From an uncultured Clostridium sp. (GTDB taxonomy: Bacteria; Bacillota; Clostridia; TANB77; CAG-508), in assembly GCA_946578345.1 (NCBI GenBank), contig CAMOBD010000004.1, positions 1 to 51,319 of the forward strand: a stretch of DNA of 51,319 nt, given 5' to 3'. The position numbers were made by a program, and so were the translations under genes. Below are positions 7,445-16,396 of this stretch, piece after piece (position 1 is the stretch's first letter; each line of letters begins with the position of its first letter). The notes below the pieces were generated by a model. The model was not told the origin of the DNA, ran no database searches, and saw only the letters and a program-made list of their open reading frames with translations.

Positions 7445-7473
7445 TTGTAATATTTTGCTAAAAATGATAAAAT
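7445..7473 (+). promoter_or_regulatory. Promoter of murB
   Basis: TTGTAA (7445-7450), 17-base spacer and TAAAAT (7468-7473) with an extended TGA before the -10. The predicted start near 7480 leaves a short leader before AGGAGG at 7491-7496. Confidence 0.7.
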
Positions 7474-7503
7474 TTATATGCATTAAAGTTAGGAGGTTTT
7501 AAT

Positions 7504-8502
7504 TTGAATAATATGCAAGTTTGCCAAGAGTTAACCAAAGAGATACCTTCAGAACAAATATATATGAATGAGCCAATGAGTAAGCATACAACTTTTAGAG
7601 TTGGCGGAAATGCAGATATATTTGTAAAAGTAAAAAACATAGATGAGTTAAAACATATTATAAAGGTTGCCAAGAAAAATGACGTACATATTACAGTTAT
7701 TGGTAACGGTAGCAACATCTTAGTTAAAGATAATGGAATAAGAGGAATTGTTGCTAAAATAGAGTTTGAAGATGTAGAAATAGAAAATGAAAATACAAGT
7801 GATGATAATGTAATTGTAGCTGTAGGAGCAGGAGTAAAGCTTGCTGTTCTCGCACAAATGCTTTTGCAGAAAGGAATTACAGGCTTTGAATTTGCTTCTG
7901 GAATACCTGGAACAATAGGTGGAGCAGTTAAAATGAATGCGGGTGCATATGGCTCAGAAATGAAAGATATTGTGATTTCTACTAAATGTCTTGATTTAAA
8001 GAGATATGACATGATTGGTGAGAAAAACAATATTGATGATATTGAAATTGAAGAAGTAATTGAAAAGGCAGATGAGCCTGATATTATTGAATTAAGTAAT
8101 GAAGAGCAGCAGTTTGTTTATAGGGATAGTATTTTTTCAAATAAAAGATATGTAATATTAGAAACAAAACTAAGATTGCAATATGGAAATAAAGAAGAAA
8201 TAAAAAGTAAAATGGATGAATTATTAAGTTCAAGAAGAGAAAAACAACCAAACATGCCAAGTGCAGGAAGTACTTTTAAAAGAGGCGAAGATTATATTAC
8301 AGCCAAACTAATAGATGAATGTGGATTAAAAGGATATACTATAGGAGGAGCACAAGTATCAGATAAACATGCAGGCTTTATTATAAATAATGGAGATGCA
8401 ACAGCACAAGACATATTAGATTTAATATCATATGTTAAAAAAACAGTATACGAAAAAAAGGGTAAAGTGATTAATCTTGAGATTGAAGTTTTAGGCGAGT
8501 GA
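7504..8502 (+). CDS. murB: UDP-N-acetylenolpyruvoylglucosamine reductase
   Basis: MurB reduces the enolpyruvyl group of UDP-GlcNAc-enolpyruvate to UDP-MurNAc with FAD and NADPH in the cytosolic stage of peptidoglycan synthesis. The 332-residue protein shows the FAD motifs TTFRVGG and GNGSNILV, the block FASGIPGTIGGAVKMNAGAYG split here only by length, the catalytic YRDSIF, and PSAGSTFKRG with the later catalytic region GYTIGGAQVSDKHAGFI. An acidic insert of about 25 residues rich in Glu and Ile separates the FAD and substrate parts. The TTG start lies 7 bases after AGGAGG. yvcK follows after a hairpin. Confidence 0.93.
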   Translation: MNNMQVCQELTKEIPSEQIYMNEPMSKHTTFRVGGNADIFVKVKNIDELKHIIKVAKKNDVHITVIGNGSNILVKDNGIRGIVAKIEFEDVEIENENTSDDNVIVAVGAGVKLAVLAQMLLQKGITGFEFASGIPGTIGGAVKMNAGAYGSEMKDIVISTKCLDLKRYDMIGEKNNIDDIEIEEVIEKADEPDIIELSNEEQQFVYRDSIFSNKRYVILETKLRLQYGNKEEIKSKMDELLSSRREKQPNMPSAGSTFKRGEDYITAKLIDECGLKGYTIGGAQVSDKHAGFIINNGDATAQDILDLISYVKKTVYEKKGKVINLEIEVLGE

Positions 8503-8531
8503 GTTTGCAAAACAATAATTCTTTTGCAAAC
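8503..8531 (+). repeat. Perfect hairpin between murB and yvcK
   Basis: Directly after the murB stop, GTTTGCAAAA pairs perfectly with TTTTGCAAAC around a 9-base loop. There is no T run behind it, so it is more likely an mRNA stability or processing element, or a small repeat, than a terminator. Confidence 0.6.
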
Positions 8532-8580
8532 ATAATGTATTGTAAAACTAAGAAACAAGTAAAACAGAAAGGATAGAGAA

Positions 8581-10098
8581 ATGAAAGGATTTTTTAGATG
8601 GTTTAAATCTAACACTAAGATAAAAAGATGGATATTTCTGATAATAGTTGGAATTGTGCTTTGCTGCTATGGAATGGCAGAAGTGCTAACTAGTAACCAA
8701 ATGGAGTTTATAGATGTTGCTAAAATAGCTGCTATATTTGTAGTAGGTTTTATCATTATAATATACAGCATTATAGCAATACAAAGAAGAACATTGGAAA
8801 TATTAGTAGAAGATACAGATAACAGACAAACAGATAAAAAAGCAAAGGTTAAATCATTAATTTTTAATAAAAGGGTATATAATCAAGGACCAAAGGTTGT
8901 AGCAATTGGTGGCGGAACAGGGCTTAATGCAGTACTAAGAGGGTTAAAGAATTATACAGATAATATTACTGCAATTGTCACTGTTTCAGATTATGGAGAG
9001 CAAAAAACAGAATCCAGAAGGTTATTAGAAACATTACCTTTGGATGATGTAAAAGAAAGTATTGTAGCACTTTCTTCAAAAGAAGATGCTATGGAGCAAT
9101 TAATGAATTTTAAATTTAAATATGGAAGGCTTAAAGATTTATCTTTTAGTGATATATACTTTTTAGCAATGCAAGATTTATATAAAGATTTTACTGAATC
9201 TGTTAAACAGTCACAAAACATATTTAATATGACTGGAAAGGTTTTGCCAGTTACGCTAGAAGAGATACAAATATGTGCTGAGCTTGAAGATGGAACAGTT
9301 ATAAAGAGCAAAGACAAGATACCAGAAGTTATAAATGATAAAACTTCTAATATTAGTAGAATATATATTACTCCATCAAATTGCAAACCAGCACCAGGAG
9401 TACTTGAAGCTATACAAGAGGCTGATGCAATAATAATTGGACCTGGAAGTTTGTATACTAATGTTATTCCAAATCTATTAGTCAAAGGTGTTGCAAAAGC
9501 GATAAAAGAGAGTAAAGCATTTAAAGTATATGTAAGTAATTTGATGACTGAGCCTGGTCAGACAGATAATTATTCTTTATCAGAACATATTAAAGCAATA
9601 AATGAACATGTTGGAAAGGGAGTTATTGAATATTGCATTTATGATACAGGAGAAATAATTCCAGAATATATTAGAAAATACAATATGGAAGGCTCAGAGC
9701 TAGTTGAGCAAGATACTTCAAAAGTAAAAGTTGAGGGAGTATATTTGTTACAAAGAAAATTATCTCATATAGAGAATGGCTTTATAAGACATAATCCTGA
9801 TGCAATTGCAGCATCTATAATACAGCTAATATGTGATGATTTAAAATTTAACAATATGGAAAATAATACTCAATACATGATGCTTAATAAAAAGCTTAAA
9901 GATAGCAAAAAATCTTTGAAGAAACAACAAAAAGCAAGTAAGAAAGATAGTAAAAAAGGTAAAGACAAAGAAAAAGGAAAAAGAGGAAAGAGCAAATTCT
10001 TTGAAAAATATGAAAAGAGAATGCAATCAATACAAGAGTCAGATATAAAGCAAAAGGAAAAGGCTAAACAAGCTAAAAAGAGTCAGAATAGTAAATAA
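8581..10098 (+). CDS. yvcK: Membrane-anchored YvcK/CofD-like protein with altered active loops
   Basis: A 505-residue protein. Two N-terminal membrane helices (about 18-37 and 47-66) precede a CofD-like Rossmann domain with VVAIGGGTGLNAVLRGLK and, later, IIIGPGSLYTNVIPNLLV. The C-terminus is a long Lys-rich tail. YvcK supports growth on gluconeogenic carbon and cell-wall homeostasis in Bacillus and binds UDP-sugars. The usual DDGGSSGRLR loop is replaced here by DYGEQKTESRRL, and the usual GHSLGN by FSDIYF, so nucleotide binding may be changed. It follows murB, a cell-wall context. The usual neighbours rapZ and whiA are absent. Family is sure; activity is not. Confidence 0.85.
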   Translation: MKGFFRWFKSNTKIKRWIFLIIVGIVLCCYGMAEVLTSNQMEFIDVAKIAAIFVVGFIIIIYSIIAIQRRTLEILVEDTDNRQTDKKAKVKSLIFNKRVYNQGPKVVAIGGGTGLNAVLRGLKNYTDNITAIVTVSDYGEQKTESRRLLETLPLDDVKESIVALSSKEDAMEQLMNFKFKYGRLKDLSFSDIYFLAMQDLYKDFTESVKQSQNIFNMTGKVLPVTLEEIQICAELEDGTVIKSKDKIPEVINDKTSNISRIYITPSNCKPAPGVLEAIQEADAIIIGPGSLYTNVIPNLLVKGVAKAIKESKAFKVYVSNLMTEPGQTDNYSLSEHIKAINEHVGKGVIEYCIYDTGEIIPEYIRKYNMEGSELVEQDTSKVKVEGVYLLQRKLSHIENGFIRHNPDAIAASIIQLICDDLKFNNMENNTQYMMLNKKLKDSKKSLKKQQKASKKDSKKGKDKEKGKRGKSKFFEKYEKRMQSIQESDIKQKEKAKQAKKSQNSK

Positions 10099-10246
10099 AT
10101 TAAGGCTATAATAGGCAAACAATATATGATTAACTAAAAACATAAATAATAACAAAATAGATTATAATAAACAATGGTGCCATTAAACCAAAAAAATTAA
10201 TGGAGAAAGGTATAATGCAAAGAAAAGTATTATGAGAGGTAAACAA

Positions 10247-12275
10247 ATGAAATTTGAAAAAGAAAAACTATCATTAGAAGAAGGCTTAAAAAGAGAGTGG
10301 CTAATAACAAATGGAATAGGTGGTTACAGTAGTTCCACAATATTAGGAACAAATACAAGAAAATATCATGGGCTTTTAGTAGCTCCACTTATGCCTCCTG
10401 GAAACAGACAAGTTATTTTATCTAAAATTGATGAAAATATTGAGATAGACGGAAAAAGCCACAATCTATATACTAATATGTGCGAAAACTATATTTCAGA
10501 TGGGTATAAAAATTTAGTAAGCTTTGAAAAAGAATATATACCAATATTTACATATCAAGTCGAAGATACGATGATCAAGAAATTTGTGTGTATGGAACAT
10601 GGCAAAAATACAGTTGCAGTATTTTATTATATAAAAAATGGAGATAAAAAAGCAAAACTTACTATGGCTCCAATAATGAATTTTAGAGGTTTCCATACGA
10701 CAAATGAAAAGAATAAGATTGATTTATACCAAGAAGTTGACAAAAACAAAGTAAAATTAGTTATAGATAATCATTCACAAAATCCAGTATATATTTATTT
10801 ATCAGATGGAAATTATATAAAACATGAAAACGATATGTTTAGAGACATGTATTATATAGAAGAAGAAAAAAGAGGATTAGGAGCAAAAGAAAACCATGTG
10901 GTGCCAGGAAGATATGAAGTTGATATAGAAGCAAATGAGGAAAAATATATCACTTTTATATGTTCTTTGGAGCAAAACATTGAAGAGCTAAATGGTAAGG
11001 ATTTAATTAATAAAGAAATTATAAGATTAAGCTCATTAATATATAATACATATTATTTGGATGAAAAAAATAAAGAAGCAAAAGACAAAGAATATGTTGA
11101 AATGATAAAAAACTTTGTTATATCAGCTGATAATTTTGTTGCGTATAGACCATCATTTGCATTATATACATTGCTTGCAGGATACCATTGGTTTCTAGAC
11201 TGGGGAAGAGATACATTAATTGCTTTTGAGGGAATATTGTTAAAAACAAAAAGATACAAAGAGGCAAAAGAAGTTTTGTTAACATGTATAAGAGATTTGA
11301 GATTTGGCTTAGTACCAAACCGGATATTCTGGATATGACTCAAGACCACTATATAATAGTGTTGATGCATCACTTCTATTATTTGAAGAAGTAAAGAAAT
11401 TCTTGAAATATACCAATGAATATGAATGGGTAAGAGAAAACATATATCCTTCATTAGTAAAGATAATGAATGCATATCAAACAAGGATAGATATAGATGG
11501 AAACAATATATATATGGATGAAGATTATTTAATTTCATCAGGAACAGAAAAAATACAAAATACTTGGATGGATGCAAAAATAGGAGATTATGTAGTTACT
11601 CCAAGAAATGGAAAAGCAGTAGAAGTAAATAGCATGTGGTATAATGCTTTAAAAGTAATGGAAGAGCTAACAACATTAATGAGGGGAAAAGAGGAGGCAA
11701 GACGATATGCAGACCTAGCTAAAAAGTGCAAAGAAAGTTTCAACAAGAAATTTTATAATAAACGTAGAAAATGTTTGTATGATGTTTTAGGAGATTCAAA
11801 AATAAGACCAAATCAATTATTTGCATTATCGCTTTCTTATCCTGTAGTAGATCCAGGGTCAGAAGAGGCAAAAGAAATTTTAAATACAGTAGAAAAGAAA
11901 CTACTTACACCATATGGACTAAGGACTCTTGCAAAAGGAGAACCACAATACTGCGAAACTTATGAAGGCGATATGAAAAATAGAGATATGAATTATCATC
12001 AAGGAGTTATATGGCCTTGGCTTTTAGGACTATATTATGATACTTTAAATAATATGATTAAAGCAGAAAAGAATAAAACTACAAAGAAAGAACTAGAAAA
12101 TAAACTTGCAGGATTTAAAGCAAATGTAAAGAAAACATTTGTAAAGGAAATGAACAATGGTGGCTCTGTAGGTAGTATTTGCGAATTATATGATATAAAA
12201 AATAAAGAATATAGACCACAGGGAGCAAAGTTCCAAGCTTGGAGCGTGGGAGAGATTTTTAGAATAATAGTTTAA
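10247..12275 (+). CDS. Glycogen debranching enzyme read through a CGG +1 frameshift
   Basis: An amylo-alpha-1,6-glucosidase of the bacterial/archaeal type that removes branch stubs from glycogen. The N-terminal domain starts WLITNGIGGYSSSTILGTNT. The catalytic half has GYHWFLDWGRDTLIAFEG and, after the break, WMDAKIGDYVVTPRNGKAVE. The first frame reaches CGG at 11321-11323 and would stop four codons later, at TGA 11336-11338. Skipping C11321 gives VPNGYSGYDSRPLYNSVDAS, which is conserved family sequence, and the frame then runs to 12275, about 675 residues and normal full length. The start is set at ATG 10247 behind AGAGG; ATG 10232 is an in-frame alternative. See the recoding finding. Confidence 0.88.
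11321..11324 (+). other. CGGA recoding site 1 (debranching enzyme)
   Basis: Context AAC-C-GGA-TAT. CGG is in frame (codon 359 from ATG 10247). Dropping the C lets GGA encode the conserved Gly of VPNGYSG and restores the frame. Confidence 0.85.
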
Positions 12276-12287
12276 CAGGAGAAGAAG

Positions 12288-12773
12288 ATGAGGATTTTAG
12301 GAATAGACCCAGGATTTGCAATAACTGGATACAGTATAATTGATTATATAGGGAATAGATTTAAGCTAATAGACTCAGGAGCAGTGCTAACAAAAGCTGG
12401 AGAATCTTTTCCTATGAGACTTTTAAAATTAAATAATGACTTAGAAAATATAATAGATACATACAAACCTGATGCAATATCTGTTGAAGAGTTATTCTTC
12501 AACAATAATGCAAAAACAGCGATAAATGTAGCTCAAGCAAGAGGGGTTATACTTGTAGTTGGATGTAGGAAAAATATACCAACATATGAATATACTCCAC
12601 TTCAGATAAAGCAAGCTGTAGTTGGATATGGTAGAGCAGATAAAATACAGGTACAAAAAATGGTAAAAACAATTTTGGGAGTGGACAAACTTCCAAAATT
12701 GGATGATACTACAGATAGCATGGCGGCTGCAATATGTCATGCTCATTCATCAAAATTTTCTGTAAAACTTTAA
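12288..12773 (+). CDS. ruvC: Holliday junction resolvase RuvC
   Basis: A 161-residue RuvC that cuts four-way DNA junctions symmetrically as a dimer. The four catalytic acids sit at D7 (LGIDPG), E67 or E68 (VEELFF), D140 and D143 (LDDTTDSMA), matching the family spacing. Other conserved parts are NNNAKTAINVAQARG and GYGRADKIQVQ. It starts 12 bases after the debranching gene behind AGGAGAAG. RuvB is encoded far away at 46282 and no ruvA is present in the window, whereas the three are often adjacent. Confidence 0.94.
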   Translation: MRILGIDPGFAITGYSIIDYIGNRFKLIDSGAVLTKAGESFPMRLLKLNNDLENIIDTYKPDAISVEELFFNNNAKTAINVAQARGVILVVGCRKNIPTYEYTPLQIKQAVVGYGRADKIQVQKMVKTILGVDKLPKLDDTTDSMAAAICHAHSSKFSVKL

Positions 12774-12792
12774 TAAGGAAGAAGGAAGGCGA

Positions 12793-13776
12793 ATGTCAAT
12801 TAAATTATTATATGGAGAGGAAACTTATCTATTAGAAACAAAACTAAAAAGATTAAAAAAAGATTTTGGAGAACTTGTAAAAGGAATTAACTATATTCAA
12901 ATAGATGAGACAAATGTATCAGAATTGATTTCTGATATAGAAACTCCTGCTTTTGGATTTGAGAGAAAGTTGATTGTGGCAAGAAATACTGGACTTTTTA
13001 AGAAAGCAAAGAAGACTGCGAAAGGACAGGAATTGGCAATGATAAACCTTGCTAAAAAAATAGCAGAATATATTGAAGAGAATAATAGTTTGATTAATGA
13101 AGCTGTGGAACTTATTTTTGTGGAAGAGGAAGCGGAGAGAAATGAACTATATAAAGCTATTGAAAAATATGGAGAAGTGATAGAATTTCCTCTTTTGAAA
13201 CTCCCTGGCCTTATAGAAAATGTGCAAAAAATATGTGCTGCATATAAAGTAAAAATTGACAATAGCACTGCTAAATATTTTATAGAATCTTGTGGAACTA
13301 ATATGCAAGATTTGATAAATGAAATCAGAAAATTGATTGAGTATGTTGGGGCAAATGGAGTCATCACAAAACAAGAAGTTGATTTATTATCAATAAAACA
13401 AATTGATAGTGTAATATTTGATTTGACAGATAATCTTGGCAAGCGAGATACACGAAAGGCAATGGAAGTTCTAAACAACCTTATATATGAAAAAGAGCCA
13501 ATACAAAAAATACTAATAACATTATATAATCATTTTAAAAAATTATATATAGTAAAAGAAGCAAGCAAAACTGGAAAAGATTTAGCTGGGGCTATGAAAT
13601 TAAAGCCAAATCAAATGTTTTTGACTAACAAATATAGAATGCAGGCAGGATATTTTTCTGAAGAAGAGATAGAAAATATTTTGGAAGAGTTTATTAACTT
13701 GGATGCGAATTATAAGGTTGGACTTATAGATATAAATGTGGGATTAGAGGCAATACTTTGTAGGTATTGTTCGTAG
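12793..13776 (+). CDS. holA: DNA polymerase III delta subunit
   Basis: A 327-residue HolA, the clamp-loader delta subunit that opens the sliding clamp. It starts IKLLYGEETYLLETKLKRLK, as HolA proteins do, and shows the AAA-like middle region with IEFPLLKLPGLIENVQKICA and a helical C-terminal collar domain containing GKRDTRKAMEVLNNLIYEKEP. Length is normal. It follows ruvC by 19 bases with AAGGAAGAAGGAAGG upstream, so the two are co-transcribed. It uses CGA twice as arginine near 13444-13455, useful evidence for how CGN codons are read here. An IS91 remnant on the other strand begins right after it. Confidence 0.9.
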   Translation: MSIKLLYGEETYLLETKLKRLKKDFGELVKGINYIQIDETNVSELISDIETPAFGFERKLIVARNTGLFKKAKKTAKGQELAMINLAKKIAEYIEENNSLINEAVELIFVEEEAERNELYKAIEKYGEVIEFPLLKLPGLIENVQKICAAYKVKIDNSTAKYFIESCGTNMQDLINEIRKLIEYVGANGVITKQEVDLLSIKQIDSVIFDLTDNLGKRDTRKAMEVLNNLIYEKEPIQKILITLYNHFKKLYIVKEASKTGKDLAGAMKLKPNQMFLTNKYRMQAGYFSEEEIENILEEFINLDANYKVGLIDINVGLEAILCRYCS

Positions 13777-13809
13777 AGTATTATGCTTTGGAATAAAAGC
13801 AAAGATAGA

Positions 13810-14320
13810 ACATAACATATGGATATGAGGATTCCACTTTAAATCTCTACCAAAAGTATGTAAAGTGCACATTATGCCGTGGAGTGAAGTTTTGTGATTT
13901 ATTCAAATCATAAAACCAAGATAAAACAGTTTCAGAAGCAGCATCAAATAATAAGTTTAAAAGATTTCTATCTTCTAAAAAATATATGCGAAGTTGTTCA
14001 GGAATGGTAAAAACAATATGTCTGTGTTTACAGCGAATAATCTTTTTAGAGATATTAAAAGCTCTATCTTTAGCATATTTTACACCACAAGAATTACAAA
14101 ACCTTGATTTGCAACGAAAAGGCACATGCATAAACTTATCACAATGCTCACAATAATATAGGGCATATCCTAAATCTGGATTGCCACAATTTATCATTCG
14201 CTCCACTTCTTTAAATACAACAGATCTAATATTAAGATGAGGATTTTCTAAAACAAATCTATCCCAGTTATCAATAAATATCTGTTTTATTGTATATTTT
14301 GACATTCTTCTTATCACCAA
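13810..14320 (-). pseudogene. Truncated IS91-family transposase with an internal CGG frameshift
   Basis: The minus-strand frame starts at ATG 14320. Its zinc-binding N-terminus has CEHCDKF and KSRFCNSCG, as in IS91/IS1294 rolling-circle transposases, then IVFTIPEQLR and DAASETVLSWF. At 13879-13877 it meets CGG and would stop at 13847. Skipping the C gives FTPGIMCTLHTFGRDLKWNPHIHM, the conserved approach to the family's catalytic histidines. Homology is lost near 13810, where the sequence runs into the end of holA, so the catalytic tyrosine part is missing. It is a dead remnant, but it shows the same recoding signature as the intact genes. Its mobile origin suggests the element lived in, or adapted to, this genome. 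Confidence 0.78.
13876..13879 (-). other. CGGC recoding site 2 (IS91 remnant)
   Basis: On the minus strand the context is CCA-C-GGC-ATA. CGG is codon 148 of the first frame. Dropping the C gives the Gly of the conserved TPG and opens the HTFGRDLKWNPHIH frame. Confidence 0.8.
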
Positions 14321-14355
14321 TATAAATATACCAGATTTTTGCTCGAATTAAAATA

Positions 14356-14406
14356 TAAGAGCCTAACTTTAATCAGGCTCTTAAAGGGCGGAATTTATTC
14401 CGCTTT
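14356..14406 (-). terminator. Two hairpins ending the membrane-protein gene
   Basis: Read on the minus strand, GCGGAA pairs with TTCCGC and then AAGAGCCT pairs with AGGCTCTT, followed by TATATTTT. Together they form a double terminator downstream of the gene ending at 14414. Confidence 0.7.
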
Positions 14407-14413
14407 CTTGTAC

Positions 14414-16165
14414 TCATGAATAATATTGTATTCCAAACTGAATTATTCTAATCATACCATCTAAGTTTATTATTAGCATAGGAAAGAGAAAAATGCTACA
14501 TGTAAAAATTTTTAATTTTATATGCTTATTAAATATTTTATCAATAAATTTATAGATCAAGCTTATAATAGCCCAAGAAAAATAATAAATATATAATACT
14601 AAGTCATTTTCTGTTTTACCCCATCCAAGTACAACAAATAAAATTAATGAAAACAATAGCCAGATAAAGCTTATTTGTGAATATTTGTCGTGTCTATTTA
14701 ATATAAAACCTAACAGAGCTATAGCGAAGAAAATAATACCAATTATGCTTATATTATTTGTGTTAGAGTCTATTATTTGGGGTTTGGTAGCTGTTAACTT
14801 AGCAATTTCACCGTCTAATTTAAAAACTTTAGTTTCAAGATTACTATGTATTATATTAAAATCTGAAAATAATATGGTTTCTTCTAAAAAGATTGTATAT
14901 TTAGCAATAGGAAAATTAATATTTTCATTTTTAGAAAAAGTAGATATTGTATTAATCTGACTATTAATACCTTCAGGAAGTACTAAAAGGATCCTAGCAG
15001 ATACTATAAAAATAGCTAAGCATTTAAGGAAAGTAAAAGAGATATTTTGTATACTTTTCTTAATATTATTTTTTTCACAAAGCAAAGGAAACATAACGCC
15101 AGATGTTAGCATACTTCCAGTTGCCATAATATATGCAAAGTCTTTGTCTTTCATTTTATTAATGCACATATAGATAAAAACAATCATATAAAATACAGCA
15201 AAAACGTATTGTTCGATGTTTAGTAAAAATAGCAAAGTAGGAAACGATATTGTTAAAAATATTAGAAATATTACCTTTGAAATACCGTCTAGTTTCATTA
15301 ATCTTCCAATAAGTGTAAAGCCGATTAAGGCTAAAGAACCCTGAATAATAGCTAATAATATAGAATACAATATCTCATTATTAGAAAATAACGTTGCTAT
15401 GGCTTTGGGAATAATTGAAAATGGAATAGAAAACAGACCAAATAATGGTTGTCTTATATCATTTTCTTTTTCAGATATGCTACTAAACACATCAGTGTTT
15501 AGTAGCCATTGTGTATCTGATGAATATAGAACATTATAATTTCTTGTATTGTATTGAGTTTGAGCAATATAATAATATCTATCTATATCTTCTATAGCTT
15601 TGCCAGAGTTATATTCAATAGTATAATCATAATATTCTGGTTTCAATTTGTTGAAGTGAAACACACTAGTAATATTATAAAGAAAAATAATGGATATAGT
15701 TAGTAAGATCACAGATGTTATTAAGTAATATTTTTCTATTTTGTCTAATGAGTGAATATATTTTTTAAAATAATATGATACTTTATTATAAAACCAATAT
15801 AAAAGAATAACAATCGAAGGGATTGCTACTATTGTATACAATTTTGGATGATGAAGATTCGCATAATTAAACATATTTTCATATATGCTTAAAGCTGTAA
15901 AAATACCTAATATCATGCTTAAAAATAATATTACTCTGTTTAAATTTTGAAACGTTTTAACCAAAAAATTAAATTTGAAACATAATATTTGTGAAATTAT
16001 AAATGAAAGAAGAATTAGTGCAATTTTCAATATAGTATTAGAATATATATCTTCTATTAATATTAATGTTAAATTTGACAAAGTTATACCAAAGAAAATA
16101 TTTAGTAAAACTTTAGCTGTTTTAGTGTTAATTATTGTATTAAAAGATTCTTTAAATTTTTCCAT
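14414..16165 (-). CDS. Large multi-pass membrane protein, unrecognised
   Basis: A 583-residue protein with roughly a dozen or more hydrophobic segments and one extracytoplasmic stretch between about 170 and 230 (YYDYTIEYNSGKAIEDIDRY). The overall look resembles GT-C type glycosyltransferases or polysaccharide membrane proteins, but I cannot place a catalytic motif. The ATG start follows AGGAGG. It lies divergently next to the polysaccharide operon, with 231 bases between the two starts, which fits a role in the same surface polymer. The function is not assigned. Confidence 0.7.
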   Translation of the reverse strand: MEKFKESFNTIINTKTAKVLLNIFFGITLSNLTLILIEDIYSNTILKIALILLSFIISQILCFKFNFLVKTFQNLNRVILFLSMILGIFTALSIYENMFNYANLHHPKLYTIVAIPSIVILLYWFYNKVSYYFKKYIHSLDKIEKYYLITSVILLTISIIFLYNITSVFHFNKLKPEYYDYTIEYNSGKAIEDIDRYYYIAQTQYNTRNYNVLYSSDTQWLLNTDVFSSISEKENDIRQPLFGLFSIPFSIIPKAIATLFSNNEILYSILLAIIQGSLALIGFTLIGRLMKLDGISKVIFLIFLTISFPTLLFLLNIEQYVFAVFYMIVFIYMCINKMKDKDFAYIMATGSMLTSGVMFPLLCEKNNIKKSIQNISFTFLKCLAIFIVSARILLVLPEGINSQINTISTFSKNENINFPIAKYTIFLEETILFSDFNIIHSNLETKVFKLDGEIAKLTATKPQIIDSNTNNISIIGIIFFAIALLGFILNRHDKYSQISFIWLLFSLILFVVLGWGKTENDLVLYIYYFSWAIISLIYKFIDKIFNKHIKLKIFTCSIFLFPMLIINLDGMIRIIQFGIQYYS

Positions 16166-16315
16166 TATATCATCCTCCTAAAGAAGTATAGCATAAAAAA
16201 ACAAAATAGACTATATTCTAAATAAAAAATTTATAATACTTTATATTTTAGAAAGCAAAGAAAATGTGAGTTTTCTTGGTTTGAAATGGAAATTTATAGA
16301 AATATATGAAAAATG

Positions 16316-16344
16316 TTGAAATTTGTAATAATGTGTTATATAAT
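16316..16344 (+). promoter_or_regulatory. Promoter of the polysaccharide operon
   Basis: TTGAAA (16316-16321), a 17-base spacer and TATAAT (16339-16344). Transcription should start near 16351, about 45 bases before the first gene. No strong terminator was noticed between the genes from 16397 to 40537, so one long transcript is plausible. Confidence 0.8.
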
Positions 16345-16396
16345 AGCCATATAATTTAATTATACAAGAAAAAATAAAAGATGGGAAGAGTCTAAG

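Noticed and set aside
10215..10235. Six-codon leader frame before the debranching gene
   Set aside because: It has a good ribosome site (GGAGAAAGG) but no control codons or attenuator; it may only be a chance ATG.
11318..11324. Classic P-site slippage (as in prfB) at the CGG sites
   Set aside because: The preceding codons are AAC, CCA, TTT, ATG, ATT and TCG. Most cannot re-pair one base downstream, and no Shine-Dalgarno-like stimulator recurs upstream.
13744..13810. Continuation of the IS91 transposase to a stop at 13744
   Set aside because: Beyond HIHM the translated sequence shows no family similarity and enters holA, so the element is truncated there.
14685..14960. Open frame on the plus strand inside the membrane-protein gene
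   Set aside because: It is antisense to a long, well-supported minus-strand gene with a good ribosome site and has no family features.
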